This document shows positions 15,954-24,109 of a stretch of DNA of 39,692 nucleotides, in pieces. Every line of letters begins with the position of its first letter. The stretch's first letter is position 1. A model generated the notes under the pieces. The model was not told where the DNA came from. It did not search any database and saw nothing but the letters and a program-made list of their open reading frames with translations. The translations under genes were made by a program, and so were the position numbers. The stretch comes from an uncultured Prevotellaceae bacterium. Lineage in GTDB: Bacteria > Bacteroidota > Bacteroidia > Bacteroidales > Bacteroidaceae. Where the stretch lies: the NCBI GenBank assembly GCA_902774815.1, contig CACYJV010000032.1, forward strand, positions 1 through 39,692, read 5' to 3'.

Positions 15954-17393
15954 ATGTTAATTCGGAAGTATTCTGTCATCATATGCCTGCTGTTTACGCT
16001 CTTTCCTCTTTTGTCATGGGGGCAGAGCGCTGATTTCGGGTTGTTACATCGCAATCCAAATAACCATGTAATGACTATCGATAGGAAGGCTCTTGTTCGT
16101 CGTCACAATCCTCAAACGCACCATGTAGGGCAGCAGCAGTTCCTCGTCGGAATTGGCAATGCTCAAATGAAGGTCGATGCCACGGCCTTGCAGACTTTTA
16201 TCGGCGACAGTGGCAATATGGTAAATATCGGTCTCGATATTCCCGATACCACTCATCTGAGCCAGCTCACAATGGAACTCGACCGATGGACGGGTAAGGC
16301 AACGAGCCGTTTTTACAACAATGGTCGGTTCTTTCGTGTAGAAACCGTCTACACAACCATCACTGATGATTTTGACTACCAGTTGCATAGAAAGTCAATC
16401 ATTGCTGTGCGCATCACGAGCGATAGCATTTTCGATGTCATTCTGCGCCCTCAGGAGGCTGCTTTGCAAGGAAAACTGCAGTCATCGGACGTCAAGTCAC
16501 TGAAAAAGAATGCCGCTTTCCAACTGCGCGACGAAGCTGGCACACACTGGTTTGCCGCTTGTTGGCGCGGTAACACCTCTATGAAGAAAAGCAAAGGGCA
16601 GATGCGCCTTCACTGCAAGGGCGATGAGATTGTCGTAGAGGGCAAGAAACAGAAGCAATACGTACTGGATATCATCATGTATCCCATGTCAAGCAAACCC
16701 AGCGACTGGTTCTATAATACTCCTGTCGATATGCCATTCACAGAATATGCCCTGCATGCTGCGGCGGGATGGGCTAACTTCTGGAATGAATGCGGCATCG
16801 CCGATTTCTCGGCAACGAACACGCCTGAAGCCAAGGCGATGGAGCGTCACCTTGTAGAAACCCTCTATGACTTCAGTGTCGACACTCCGTCAGACTGGTG
16901 GTCGCAGGCTCCGCTCACGGCTTATGGTTTTGCCAAGCAAATCGTGCCAATCCTTACGACGAAAAGTCGCCGTTCGCCTGACGAACTGTCGCAAAAACCT
17001 GAGTTCATCGCTGCTTCGCTGCTGACACTGCGTGCCTATACGATGCCACAGGTGATTGAGCGCTTCAATATGGATGAAGAAACCGTCGGTACCTTTTACG
17101 CTACCATTTACAACGCTTTCGTTCATGTCATCAAGAAGGCTGGCGAGAACCTCGAAAGCAATCAGTCTGCCGTCCCCGACTACCTCGACCGCGATGAACT
17201 GCTATCGGTTGCACGACGTTGGCTGGTTGACCCTGAGTCTCTCGAACTGCTGAAGCCCTCTGCCGGGAAGATGTTCCACCTGCCAATGGCCTCCGACCAA
17301 CTGCCGGGTCCGCTCTTCCTCTTGGCCATTGCCGACCATCGGTGGCCACAGGACTGGAAGGTGACGGTAGAAAACATCCTTCCCTTGCCGTAA
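15954..17393 (+). CDS. Exported six-hairpin glycosidase-like protein, short form
   Basis: 479 residues with a signal peptide ending near LLSWGQ. The N-terminal beta-sandwich region (LLHRNPNNHVMTIDRKALVRRHNP..LVGIGNAQMKVDATALQTF) resembles that of the GH65/GH95-type six-hairpin clan in Bacteroidetes. From about residue 265, WANFWNECGIADFSATNTPEA and AMERHLVETLY match the beginning of the (alpha/alpha)6 barrel. The barrel seems much shorter than usual (families of this type commonly exceed 700 residues), and I cannot identify the catalytic Glu, so it may be non-catalytic or a reduced form. A PfkB kinase gene follows after 52 bases, consistent with sugar metabolism. Confidence 0.6.
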   Translation: MLIRKYSVIICLLFTLFPLLSWGQSADFGLLHRNPNNHVMTIDRKALVRRHNPQTHHVGQQQFLVGIGNAQMKVDATALQTFIGDSGNMVNIGLDIPDTTHLSQLTMELDRWTGKATSRFYNNGRFFRVETVYTTITDDFDYQLHRKSIIAVRITSDSIFDVILRPQEAALQGKLQSSDVKSLKKNAAFQLRDEAGTHWFAACWRGNTSMKKSKGQMRLHCKGDEIVVEGKKQKQYVLDIIMYPMSSKPSDWFYNTPVDMPFTEYALHAAAGWANFWNECGIADFSATNTPEAKAMERHLVETLYDFSVDTPSDWWSQAPLTAYGFAKQIVPILTTKSRRSPDELSQKPEFIAASLLTLRAYTMPQVIERFNMDEETVGTFYATIYNAFVHVIKKAGENLESNQSAVPDYLDRDELLSVARRWLVDPESLELLKPSAGKMFHLPMASDQLPGPLFLLAIADHRWPQDWKVTVENILPLP

Positions 17394-17445
17394 TACGAAG
17401 CATATTGGCTGTCATCCCTTATGTATAGATTCAAACTCCACACTT

Positions 17446-18333
17446 ATGAAAGATATCTGCTGCATCGGGCATCTGACCCGCGATAAAATCATCACACCTG
17501 AGAGCACCGTCTACATGGCTGGTGGCACCTCTTTCTATTTCGCGCACGCACTGAACCACCTGCCGAAGGGCAACACTTCGTTCCAACTCGTCACGAAGGT
17601 GGGCGAGGAGTCAATGCCTGAAATCGAGAAGATGCGGCAGGAAGGCATCGACGTGCTGTGCTATCCGAGCCGCCATTCGGTCTATTTCGAAAATAAGTAT
17701 GGTGCTGACACGAACCGACGCACACAACGGGTGCTCGCAAAGGCCGACCCCTTCACGCTCAAAGAGGTGCAGTCGTTGGAGGCTCGCGTGTTCCACCTCG
17801 GCTCATTGCTGGCCGATGACTTCCCTATCGATGTGGTTGAGGCTCTCAGTAAGAAAGGTCTTATCAGCATCGATGTGCAGGGCTATCTGCGCGACGTGCA
17901 GGGAGAGAGCGTCCATCCCTGCCAGTGGGTCGGCAAAGAGCATGTCCTTGCCATGACAGACATCCTGAAACTGAACGAATACGAGATGCAAGTCATCACC
18001 GATTCGAACGATCCGCACACCGTAGCTCGCAAGCTTGCCTCGATGGGAGTACGCGAAGTGGTGCTGACTTTCGGCGATTATGGCTCGCTCATTTATGCCG
18101 ATGACCAGTTCTTCGAGGTGCCTGCCTACAAACCGCAGCACCTTGTCGATGCCACAGGTTGTGGCGATACCTATTCTGCCGGCTATCTCTACTGCCGTGC
18201 TCAGGGCGAGAGCCCACTCGAAAGTGGTAAGTTTGCAGCAGCCATGTGTACGCTTAAGCTCGAGCAACACGGTCCTTTCAGCAGCGATGTCCAGGCTGTT
18301 CGCGCCGTGATGCAGCGTAACGTCGAACAATAA
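17446..18333 (+). CDS. PfkB-family carbohydrate kinase
   Basis: 295 residues, cytoplasmic. The C-terminal signature DATGCGDTYSAGY (about 235-247) holds the anion hole and the catalytic Asp of ribokinase-type kinases, and GGTSFYFAHALNHL near residue 27 is the sugar-side glycine pair region. The substrate cannot be read; ribose, fructose, 2-keto-3-deoxygluconate or a nucleoside are all possible. It follows the six-hairpin protein on the same strand with a 52-base gap and is followed at once by a perfect terminator, so the two form a transcription unit. Confidence 0.88.
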   Translation: MKDICCIGHLTRDKIITPESTVYMAGGTSFYFAHALNHLPKGNTSFQLVTKVGEESMPEIEKMRQEGIDVLCYPSRHSVYFENKYGADTNRRTQRVLAKADPFTLKEVQSLEARVFHLGSLLADDFPIDVVEALSKKGLISIDVQGYLRDVQGESVHPCQWVGKEHVLAMTDILKLNEYEMQVITDSNDPHTVARKLASMGVREVVLTFGDYGSLIYADDQFFEVPAYKPQHLVDATGCGDTYSAGYLYCRAQGESPLESGKFAAAMCTLKLEQHGPFSSDVQAVRAVMQRNVEQ

Positions 18334-18351
18334 GGTGGTACATTTGTTATG

Positions 18352-18391
18352 AAAAAGCATTGCTTTGACGTCTGCAAAGCAATGCTTTTTT
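18352..18391 (+). terminator. Intrinsic terminator after the PfkB kinase
   Basis: AAAAAGCATTGCTTT (18352-18366) pairs perfectly with AAAGCAATGCTTTTT across a 9-base loop and ends in a T run. It would work in both directions, serving the minus-strand ABC gene as well. The core AAAGCAATGC recurs as a repeat in other gaps. Confidence 0.9.
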
Positions 18392-18448
18392 GTATCCAAC
18401 CCAATGCTTTCCATTCAACAAGGCATAGGTTTTCCGGAGCGAAGTGGC

Positions 18449-19150
18449 TTAAGTGGCGTGTGAGGCACTTAGGGACATTTCCCAGAAGTGGTCGCCCCAT
18501 TGTCGGGCGAGTTCCAGATCGTGGGTGGAAAGAATGATGATCTTTCCCTGTTCGTGGGCAAGTCGCTTCAGGAGTGCAAACGTTTCAATCTTGCTGGGAT
18601 GGTCGAGGAACGCCGTGGGCTCGTCGAGGAGCATCAAGGGTGTCTGCTGGGCCAGAGCCTTGGCAATGAGCACCTTCTGTCGTTCGCCGTCGCTGAGCGT
18701 ATTCCATGGCTTTCTCGCCATGGTGTCGATGCCAGTCGTGGCCATTGCTTCGCTGACGATGAGTCGGTCTTGGTCGGTGAGCCGCCCCCAGAAGCCTGTA
18801 TAGGGCATACGTCCCATCGCAACGACCTCCTCAACGCTGAGCGACAGGTCGTCGATACGGTCGGTCAGCACCACGCTGCACAATCTGCCATCGCTCTCAA
18901 AGCTATGCGATTGACGCTCGAAACTCGAAACTTGAAACTCGTCACCCTCCTCTTTCTCCAGCACAATCCTACCCCCCAGAGGTCGTTGCAGGCCCGCCAA
19001 GGTGCGCAACAGCGTAGATTTGCCCGTGCCATTGCGTCCCAAAAGGCACGTCAACTGTCCGCCCTCAGCCACGAAGTTGAGGTCGGTAGCCACGATATGA
19101 CGGTGCCTGCCACCATAGCCAATGTCGAGATGTTCGAGTCGGATGAACAT
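18449..19150 (-). CDS. ABC transporter ATP-binding protein (FecE/BtuD-like)
   Basis: 233 residues from the ATG at 19150. Walker A is GRNGTGKST (38-46), the signature is LSDGERQKVLIAKAL (near 147) and Walker B is LMLLDEP, followed by the H-loop STHD. The composition fits ATPases of iron-siderophore or cobalamin importers, but no permease or binding protein is adjacent, so the partner genes must lie elsewhere. A longer frame exists, but its apparent start lies within the promoter -7 box. Residues 68-88 (EGDEFQVSSFERQSHSFESD) contain an in-frame copy of a CGAAACTTGAAACTC-type repeat (18916-18942), just before the Q-loop region. Confidence 0.9.
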   Translation of the reverse strand: MFIRLEHLDIGYGGRHRHIVATDLNFVAEGGQLTCLLGRNGTGKSTLLRTLAGLQRPLGGRIVLEKEEGDEFQVSSFERQSHSFESDGRLCSVVLTDRIDDLSLSVEEVVAMGRMPYTGFWGRLTDQDRLIVSEAMATTGIDTMARKPWNTLSDGERQKVLIAKALAQQTPLMLLDEPTAFLDHPSKIETFALLKRLAHEQGKIIILSTHDLELARQWGDHFWEMSLSASHAT

Positions 19151-19171
19151 GTTGGTGTTGTTTTTTCGCGC

Positions 19172-19179
19172 CAAAGGTA
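19172..19179 (-). promoter_or_regulatory. -7 box of the ABC ATPase gene
   Basis: The complement reads TACCTTTG, 21 bases before the ATG at 19150, implying a leader of about 15 bases. The -33 box is not clear. Confidence 0.55.
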
Positions 19180-19222
19180 CAAAAAACTATCAACTTTCAA
19201 CTCAAAACTCTCAACTTTTTCG

Positions 19223-19230
19223 TAACTTTG
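19223..19230 (+). promoter_or_regulatory. -7 box of the helicase gene, giving a near-leaderless mRNA
   Basis: TAACTTTG lies only 9 bases before the ATG at 19240, so the transcript would start at or within a few bases of the start codon. The upstream -33 region is a CAACTTTCAACTC-type simple repeat. Confidence 0.6.
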
Positions 19231-19239
19231 CCATCGAGT

Positions 19240-21171
19240 ATGAACAATCCAAAGACACCTTCTCCCCCTGAGGATGTACGTGGTGGGGCTCCTTTGCTCG
19301 AACTTCAGCGACAGCGCATGTTGCTCGACATCGAGTATTTCACAGAGAAAGAAGCCTTTCGCCGCTTCACTGAGACCATTGGCATGGCCCGTCGGGTGAA
19401 GCGTGGCGATGCGTGGTTTCCGCTACGCATAGGAAAGAGCTACTACAACTCCCTGAATCAGCTTTGTCTGGAGGTTCACCGCACGCAGGACGAGGACATT
19501 GAGCACAATTTCGAGTTCGGTCGGCCCGTGCAATTCTTCCGTTCGGCCGGCGAAGTGGGCGAGGGTGTGACTTGGTATCAGTTCACCGCCACCGTGAGCT
19601 ATGTCGATGGCAACCGCATGGTGGTCAGTATGCCCGACTCAGCACCTATCTTGGAGTTGCAAAACATCGCAGCTCCCATGCAAATAGGTGTGCAATTGTC
19701 GTTCGATGAGACCAGTTACCGGACCATGTTCGATGCCTTGGAGCGCACGATGCGGGCCAAAGGCAATCGGTTGGCCTATCTGCGCGACCTCTTCTACACC
19801 AAGATGCCGGCCCAGCACTATTCGTTTCAGCCCATGCGTTTCCCATGGTTGAACCCCACGCAGGAGCATGCTGTCAACGAAGTGCTACGTGCCAAGGACG
19901 TTGCAGTGGTGCATGGACCTCCCGGAACGGGCAAGACCACTACGCTGGTGGAGGCCATTTACGAGACGCTCCACCGCGAAAGCCAGGTGCTGGTGTGTGC
20001 CCAGAGCAACATGGCCGTGGACTGGATATCCGAACGTCTTGTCGATCGTGGCGTGAGTGTGTTGCGTATTGGCAATCCAACGCGCGTCAACGACAAGATG
20101 TTGTCGTTCACCTTCGAGCGCCGTTTCGAGGCTCATCCCGACTATGAGATGCTTTGGGCCATCCGAAAGGCCATCCGTGAACTGCGTCAACATAAGAAAC
20201 GCGGCTCCGAAAACTGGCATCAGAAGATGGACAGGCTGAAAGGTCGTGCCGCCGAACTGGAGATCCGCATTCGCAGCGAGCTGTTTGGCGAGGCGCGAGT
20301 CATCGCCTGCACCCTCGTAGGTTCCGCCAGCAGCCTGCTCGAAGGGCAGCGTTTCAACACCTTGTTCATTGATGAGGCTGCCCAAGCGCTGGAGGCTGCC
20401 TGCTGGATACCTATCCGTCGCGTGGGCCGGGTGGTGCTGGCAGGCGACCATTGTCAGCTTCCTCCGACGGTGAAAAGCATCGCTGCCTTGAAGGCAGGCT
20501 TAGGGCGAACCCTCATGGAGCGCATCGTTCAGCAGAAGCCCGAGGTGGTTACGCTCCTCGGAGTGCAGTATCGGATGAACGAAGAGATCATGCGTTTCTC
20601 CTCCGACTGGTTCTATGGCGGACAGGTTCAGAGTGCTCCGCAGGTGCGACACCGTAGCATTCTCGACTTCGACGTGCCCATGGAGTGGGTGGAGTCGGCC
20701 AGCGAGGAGTGGGGCGAAGCCTTTGTCGGCGAGACTTTCGGCCGCATCAACCGCGAGGAAGCCCACCTGACGATGGCCATCCTGCATCGTTACCTGAACA
20801 AAATCGGTCGTCAGCGCCTCCTTGAGGAGCGCATTGACATAGGCATCATCTCGCCTTACCGCGCGCAAGTGCAGTATTTGCGCCAGCTCGTCAAGCGCGA
20901 CGATCAGCTGAAACCCCTGCGCCATATCATCAGTATCAATACTGTCGATGGCTTCCAAGGCCAGGAACGCGACATCATCATTATCTCACTGGTGCGCTCG
21001 AACGAGCAGGGACAGATAGGATTCCTGCGCGATCTGCGACGAATGAACGTGGCTATCACCCGGGCACGCATGAAACTCATCATCATGGGCGACTCCGAAA
21101 CGATGACCAAACATCCCTTCTATCACAAGCTTTACGAATACATAGCAGCCCTGAGCAGGCAATACGAATGA
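19240..21171 (+). CDS. SF1 helicase of the Upf1/IGHMBP2 type
   Basis: 643 residues. Superfamily 1B motifs appear in order: GPPGTGKTTT (motif I, about 226), VCAQSNMAVD (Ia), FIDEAAQ (II, about 377), LAGDHCQLPP (III), QYRMNEEI (IV), TVDGFQGQERDIIIIS (V) and RRMNVAITRAR (VI). It should be an ATP-driven RNA/DNA helicase; Bacteroidetes carry one or two such proteins of unclear role. The N-terminus (TPSPPEDVRGGAPLL) is an in-frame copy of the CCCCTC/GGGG repeat family (19255-19297), so the ancestral start may have been further in, at about MLLDIEYF. I chose the first ATG after the promoter. Confidence 0.93.
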   Translation: MNNPKTPSPPEDVRGGAPLLELQRQRMLLDIEYFTEKEAFRRFTETIGMARRVKRGDAWFPLRIGKSYYNSLNQLCLEVHRTQDEDIEHNFEFGRPVQFFRSAGEVGEGVTWYQFTATVSYVDGNRMVVSMPDSAPILELQNIAAPMQIGVQLSFDETSYRTMFDALERTMRAKGNRLAYLRDLFYTKMPAQHYSFQPMRFPWLNPTQEHAVNEVLRAKDVAVVHGPPGTGKTTTLVEAIYETLHRESQVLVCAQSNMAVDWISERLVDRGVSVLRIGNPTRVNDKMLSFTFERRFEAHPDYEMLWAIRKAIRELRQHKKRGSENWHQKMDRLKGRAAELEIRIRSELFGEARVIACTLVGSASSLLEGQRFNTLFIDEAAQALEAACWIPIRRVGRVVLAGDHCQLPPTVKSIAALKAGLGRTLMERIVQQKPEVVTLLGVQYRMNEEIMRFSSDWFYGGQVQSAPQVRHRSILDFDVPMEWVESASEEWGEAFVGETFGRINREEAHLTMAILHRYLNKIGRQRLLEERIDIGIISPYRAQVQYLRQLVKRDDQLKPLRHIISINTVDGFQGQERDIIIISLVRSNEQGQIGFLRDLRRMNVAITRARMKLIIMGDSETMTKHPFYHKLYEYIAALSRQYE

Positions 21172-21257
21172 GCCGGCCATACCCTTTGCATAGCTTTTCC
21201 CCTCCAATAGTTGCCATATCACGGCGACTCTCACTACCATCATAAACGAAAACGACG

Positions 21258-24053
21258 ATGAACGACAAACGATCACTACTGCTGGTGCTCTTCCTGGCCA
21301 CGATCATGGCGGCCATGGCACAGACATACGATGCCAACCGAGGCTTCCGTCACCCTGGAGGACTGCACACCCAGGCCGATTTCGACCGCGTGAAGGCACA
21401 GCTGGCGGATGGAAACGAGCGGGTTACGGCTGCCTACAACGTGCTGAAGACGGCCGCCTATGCCCAACCAGGTGTGCAAACCTATCCTGTGGAGACCATC
21501 GTGCGCGGCGGTACGGGCGAAAACTATATCAATGCTGCCCGTGGAGCCACCATGGCTTACCAGAATGCGCTACGCTGGAAGATTGAAGGAAATGAGGCTT
21601 GCGCCCGCGGAGCGGTACGTATACTGATGGCATGGGCCAACACCACGAAGGATATATCAGGCAGTAGCGACCAGTGTCTGGCCGTTGGACTCTACGGCTA
21701 TGAGTTCGCGCAGGCCGCTGAACTGATGCGCGACTATGCCGGTTGGTCGCGCGATGACTTCGAAACCTTCCAGCAGTGGATGCTGAAGCTGTGGTATCCG
21801 AAGGCCATCCACTTCCTCCGCAGTCGCAACGGCACGTGGGAGAACAGTGGAAAGTGGTGGAAGGCTCCCGGTCACTATTGGTCGAACTGGGGATTGTGCA
21901 ATGCCCTGTGCGTCGTGTCCATCGGCGTGCTGTGCGACGATGTCTTTATCTACAATCAAGGCATGAGTTTCTTCAAATACGACCAGGTGGGTACATACCG
22001 CAACCCACGGACTGAGGTGCCCATCAAGAACGATGGGCTGACCGAATTCCTTGGTAACCTGGTGGTAACGACGGTCGATACCGACCTTGAGACAGGTGCT
22101 TACGGACAGATGGGGCAGATGAACGAGAGCGGACGCGATACGGGGCACTCGGCAATGGCACTGGGATTGGCCGTAGACCTGGCGAAAATGGGATGGAACC
22201 AAGGCGACGACCTCTTCAGCTATATGGATTACCGCCTGGCTGCAGGCATTGAATACGTGGCCGCGCAGACACAAAGCGTGCCCAACCTGCCCTGGACCAA
22301 CTATCACTATGGCTCCAGCGGCTACTATTACACTGACTCACGTGCCTGGTTGATGACCGAGCCGGCCCTTGGAGCACAGATGCGGCCCTACTGGGGCACC
22401 GTGATTGGACTCTACGAGGGCGTGAAAGGCGTGCGCATGCCATTCGCTGAGGCTTCCTATCAGGACATGGGCATCGATGCAGGTGGCATGGGTAGCACCA
22501 GCGGCGGATACGATCATCTGGGCTATTCGGTGCTGATGAACACTTTCACCCCGCAACTTCGCCCTGCCGACGAGGTCCCCACGGAACTCTCACCGTTGAT
22601 GGAGTACGATGCAACGCTGACGAATCTGCTCGTTCCCAGTCTCGCTCAGGAGCGGCAACAGGGCAATATCGACGGCTCTACCCTACGCCATAGCGAACTC
22701 GGAGGACTGGTAAACACCTACGAATCGTCAAATCGCACGTGTCTGCCCAAGGGACATACGGTGAAGCTTCGTCCGCAATTGCCCGACGGGGAGACCGACA
22801 CAGGGCTTTGGCGCTGGAATACAGGCGAGCAGACGCGCGACATCACGGTGACGACCGACCGCAGCCAGGCTTATCGTGTCACCTATACAAACGCACGGGG
22901 CATCGACAGCGAGTTGCTATTCACGCTTGCCGTTGAGGGCGACAACAGGGCTGCTGCCGTTGAGGGCAGCATTACCTATCAGGGGCAGGCCGTCAACGAC
23001 ACGATACTCACGCTGTTTTATGGCGAAATGGCCACGTTGAAAATCAGCGGAGGCGACGGTTATGGCACGTATCGCTGGCAGAACGGCACCACGGCAGCAA
23101 GCCTGACGACGGGCCGCATCACTTCCGACACCATCATCACAGCCACTTACATGAACCAAAGCTACACGCCGACGGAGGTGCGTTTCCATCTGAACGTGCA
23201 GTTGACGCGCCCTGACATCGTTGTCAACGGCGTTCAGCTCACTGACACCCTCATGGCCATCGTCCAAAAGGGCGACAACGTGGTGCTGTCTCCCTATGTT
23301 CCTGCCTCGCTGAGCGGCATGACTTACGAGTGGACGGCCACCGATACCGATGCCAACATGGCGTCTTTCGACCTGAATGCGCGCACGTTGACATTCGCGG
23401 AGTGCACACAGTCGGGACTGTTCACGCTGACCTGTCGTCGGAATGGCAATGTGGTGGCCACGTATCCTTATCGCCTTTATGTCGTCGACGAGGCCGACGC
23501 GGTGGCTACAGGCTACTATTTGATTCGCCATGTGGCCAGCAACACCTACCTGACCTCCAACGGCAAGGGCAAACGACTATTCCTTGACGACCAGCAAGAC
23601 GACTCTTCGGCACAGGTATGGCTGCTGGAACGCTCGGCTGACAATGGCCGTTACAACCTCCGGCTGGCTGCTGACACAACTCTATATGCCACACTTTCGT
23701 TCTCGTTGTTGGAGACTCGGCAGAGCCAGCCCTTCATCCTGACGCCTGCAGCAGGCAGCAACTACGTGGCCATCTCTTTGCGTTCGGGCTACTATCTGCA
23801 GGTGGCCGACGACCTCTCCCTGGACTTTCGCACCGAGAAGTCGTTGCGTGACTTCCCCTTTGAACTGCAGAAAGTCGACTACGACCCCACGGGTATCGAG
23901 TCCATCGATGCCGATGCCGCACCTGAAAGCAGAACTTCAGCTGTCTACGACCTCAGCGGTCGTCGCCTGAACAATGGTATTTTGTCGCAGAAAGGACGCC
24001 CGCTGCAGCGTGGCATCTACATCGTTGGTGGACAGAAAAGGGTGATTCGATGA
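21258..24053 (+). CDS. Secreted alginate-lyase-like polysaccharide lyase with C-terminal accessory domains
   Basis: 931 residues with a signal peptide ending near AAMAQ (22). Residues about 30-430 match the alpha/alpha-toroid alginate lyase family (PF05426-like): WSNWGLCNALC (207-218) with the catalytic-type Asn and NESGRDTGHSAMALGL (289-304) with His, plus a Tyr-rich YGSSGYYYTDSRAW near 351. These enzymes beta-eliminate uronic-acid polymers. Residues about 490-750 look like Ig-like repeats, 760-890 like a beta-trefoil or ricin-like binding domain (YYLIRHVASNTYLTS), and the end (AVYDLSGRRL..RGIYIVGG) like a type IX sorting tail. It is followed after 56 bases by a related protein; the pair probably acts on the same glycan. 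Confidence 0.78.
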   Translation: MNDKRSLLLVLFLATIMAAMAQTYDANRGFRHPGGLHTQADFDRVKAQLADGNERVTAAYNVLKTAAYAQPGVQTYPVETIVRGGTGENYINAARGATMAYQNALRWKIEGNEACARGAVRILMAWANTTKDISGSSDQCLAVGLYGYEFAQAAELMRDYAGWSRDDFETFQQWMLKLWYPKAIHFLRSRNGTWENSGKWWKAPGHYWSNWGLCNALCVVSIGVLCDDVFIYNQGMSFFKYDQVGTYRNPRTEVPIKNDGLTEFLGNLVVTTVDTDLETGAYGQMGQMNESGRDTGHSAMALGLAVDLAKMGWNQGDDLFSYMDYRLAAGIEYVAAQTQSVPNLPWTNYHYGSSGYYYTDSRAWLMTEPALGAQMRPYWGTVIGLYEGVKGVRMPFAEASYQDMGIDAGGMGSTSGGYDHLGYSVLMNTFTPQLRPADEVPTELSPLMEYDATLTNLLVPSLAQERQQGNIDGSTLRHSELGGLVNTYESSNRTCLPKGHTVKLRPQLPDGETDTGLWRWNTGEQTRDITVTTDRSQAYRVTYTNARGIDSELLFTLAVEGDNRAAAVEGSITYQGQAVNDTILTLFYGEMATLKISGGDGYGTYRWQNGTTAASLTTGRITSDTIITATYMNQSYTPTEVRFHLNVQLTRPDIVVNGVQLTDTLMAIVQKGDNVVLSPYVPASLSGMTYEWTATDTDANMASFDLNARTLTFAECTQSGLFTLTCRRNGNVVATYPYRLYVVDEADAVATGYYLIRHVASNTYLTSNGKGKRLFLDDQQDDSSAQVWLLERSADNGRYNLRLAADTTLYATLSFSLLETRQSQPFILTPAAGSNYVAISLRSGYYLQVADDLSLDFRTEKSLRDFPFELQKVDYDPTGIESIDADAAPESRTSAVYDLSGRRLNNGILSQKGRPLQRGIYIVGGQKRVIR

Positions 24054-24109
24054 GATAAAACGAACTGAAAGTTTCGCTCAAACCTATAACTTCTAACGCG
24101 GAAACGACC

